A stretch of DNA of 28,838 bases from Pelagophyceae sp. CCMP2097. Lineage: Eukaryota; Sar; Pelagophyceae. The notes below the pieces were generated by a model that was not told where the DNA came from, made no database searches, and saw nothing but the letters and a program-made list of their open reading frames with translations. Positions 28,450 through 28,838 of the stretch are shown in pieces. The stretch's first letter is position 1, and the number at the start of each line of letters is the position of its first letter. The DNA is taken from assembly GCA_026770575.1 (NCBI GenBank), contig MU657172.1, positions 112,266-141,103 of the forward strand. Reading direction: 5' to 3'. The translations under genes were made by a program, and so were the position numbers.

Positions 28450-28631
28450 GCACCTGCCCACCCTTTGCCTGGCTTTCGGAACAACCAGGTCCTACACAAC
28501 ACCCGCACTGTTTCTATTTACTGACTATAGCAAACAGCGCGGGGCATTCGCAAAAGGAAATGGGGGAAGGGGAAGTTCGGAGGCGGCAGCGGCGGGCGGG
28601 CGTCAGGTCACCACCAAGCAGCCCCAGCCGC
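28450..28631. other. Short intergenic stretch
   Basis: Between the PhyH-like exon and the stop of the upstream minus-strand gene. It is purine-rich near 28551-28590 and has no coding frame. Confidence 0.45.
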
Positions 28632-28838
28632 CTAGCCGCGGCCGACGAAAGCGTCGCCGCCGCCGCCGTGGACGGCGGGCCCGCTGGCGCGTTCGTACGC
28701 GTGCTCCCGCGCGTCTTGCCGCGCGTCGCTCGCGGCGTGGACCGCCCCGGCCGGGTAGTAGACGCCTCGGCCGAGCCACCTCAGGCCGCCGAGCCGGATG
28801 CGCGCAATCTCGCGTTGCGAGGCGACGCCCCACTCTCC
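28632..28838 (-). CDS. 3' end of an unidentified gene (cut by window edge)
   Basis: An open frame runs from the window edge to a TAG at 28632, 68 residues: GEWGVASQREIARIRLGG, then RWLGRGVYYPAGAVH, then SDARQDAREHAYERA and a Gly-rich end GGGGDAF. The Tyr-Tyr-Pro and mixed hydrophobic content is unlike chance frames here. The segment DARQ-ar-HAY...GDAF also appears in the last exon of the DIX-like gene (4685-4790), with clear DNA similarity as well. I do not recognise the family. Confidence 0.5.
   Translation of the reverse strand, partial: GEWGVASQREIARIRLGGLRWLGRGVYYPAGAVHAASDARQDAREHAYERASGPAVHGGGGDAFVGRG

Overview
The window is nuclear DNA of a eukaryote. At least six protein genes are broken by short spliceosomal introns (about 47-200 nt, one of 496 nt). 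Coding exons are very GC-rich with strong third-position bias, so long antisense open frames abound and were discarded. An outer-dynein-arm docking protein implies motile cilia. The compact intron style, the DIX-like protein and the dense mobile repeats suggest a unicellular alga, most likely a stramenopile such as a pelagophyte. That placement is inference; no rRNA or organelle marker is present.

Layout. 1-3922: gene-free repeats, including a 1.9 kb TTAA-flanked element holding a nearly 600 bp palindrome. 3923-4885 (+): four-exon gene with a DIX-like domain. 4898-7781 (-): eight-exon gene, tail to tail with the previous one, joining an N-terminal RING-CH zinc finger to a complete aspartate-semialdehyde dehydrogenase (ASADH). 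7782-9994: repeats plus a 477 bp TA-flanked inverted-repeat element. 9995-12067 (-): three-exon ODA1/CCDC63/CCDC114-type outer dynein arm docking subunit. 12068-17370: about 5 kb of repeats (tandem tRNA-like units, two adjacent TA-flanked elements, an element with ATCGATTC-rich ends). 17371-23981 (-): seven-exon proteasome activator PA200/Blm10/PSME4, 2053 aa as modelled. 23982-26070: dispersed repeats, mostly inverted copies of those near 2.4-3.2 kb. 26071-27555 (+): mitochondrial carrier of the SLC25A32 folate/FAD type. About 27705-28445 (-): phytanoyl-CoA-dioxygenase-like gene with one frameshift. 28632-28838 (-): 3' end of an unidentified gene whose tail resembles that of the DIX-like protein.

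The genes do not form a pathway: they cover amino-acid synthesis, proteasome regulation, ciliary assembly and mitochondrial transport. What links them is gene structure. Most modelled introns begin GTGCG, two appear to be GC-AG, and four contain a short internal tandem duplication. Exon joins were chosen by keeping the frame and by agreement with remembered family patterns; no alignment or transcript was available.
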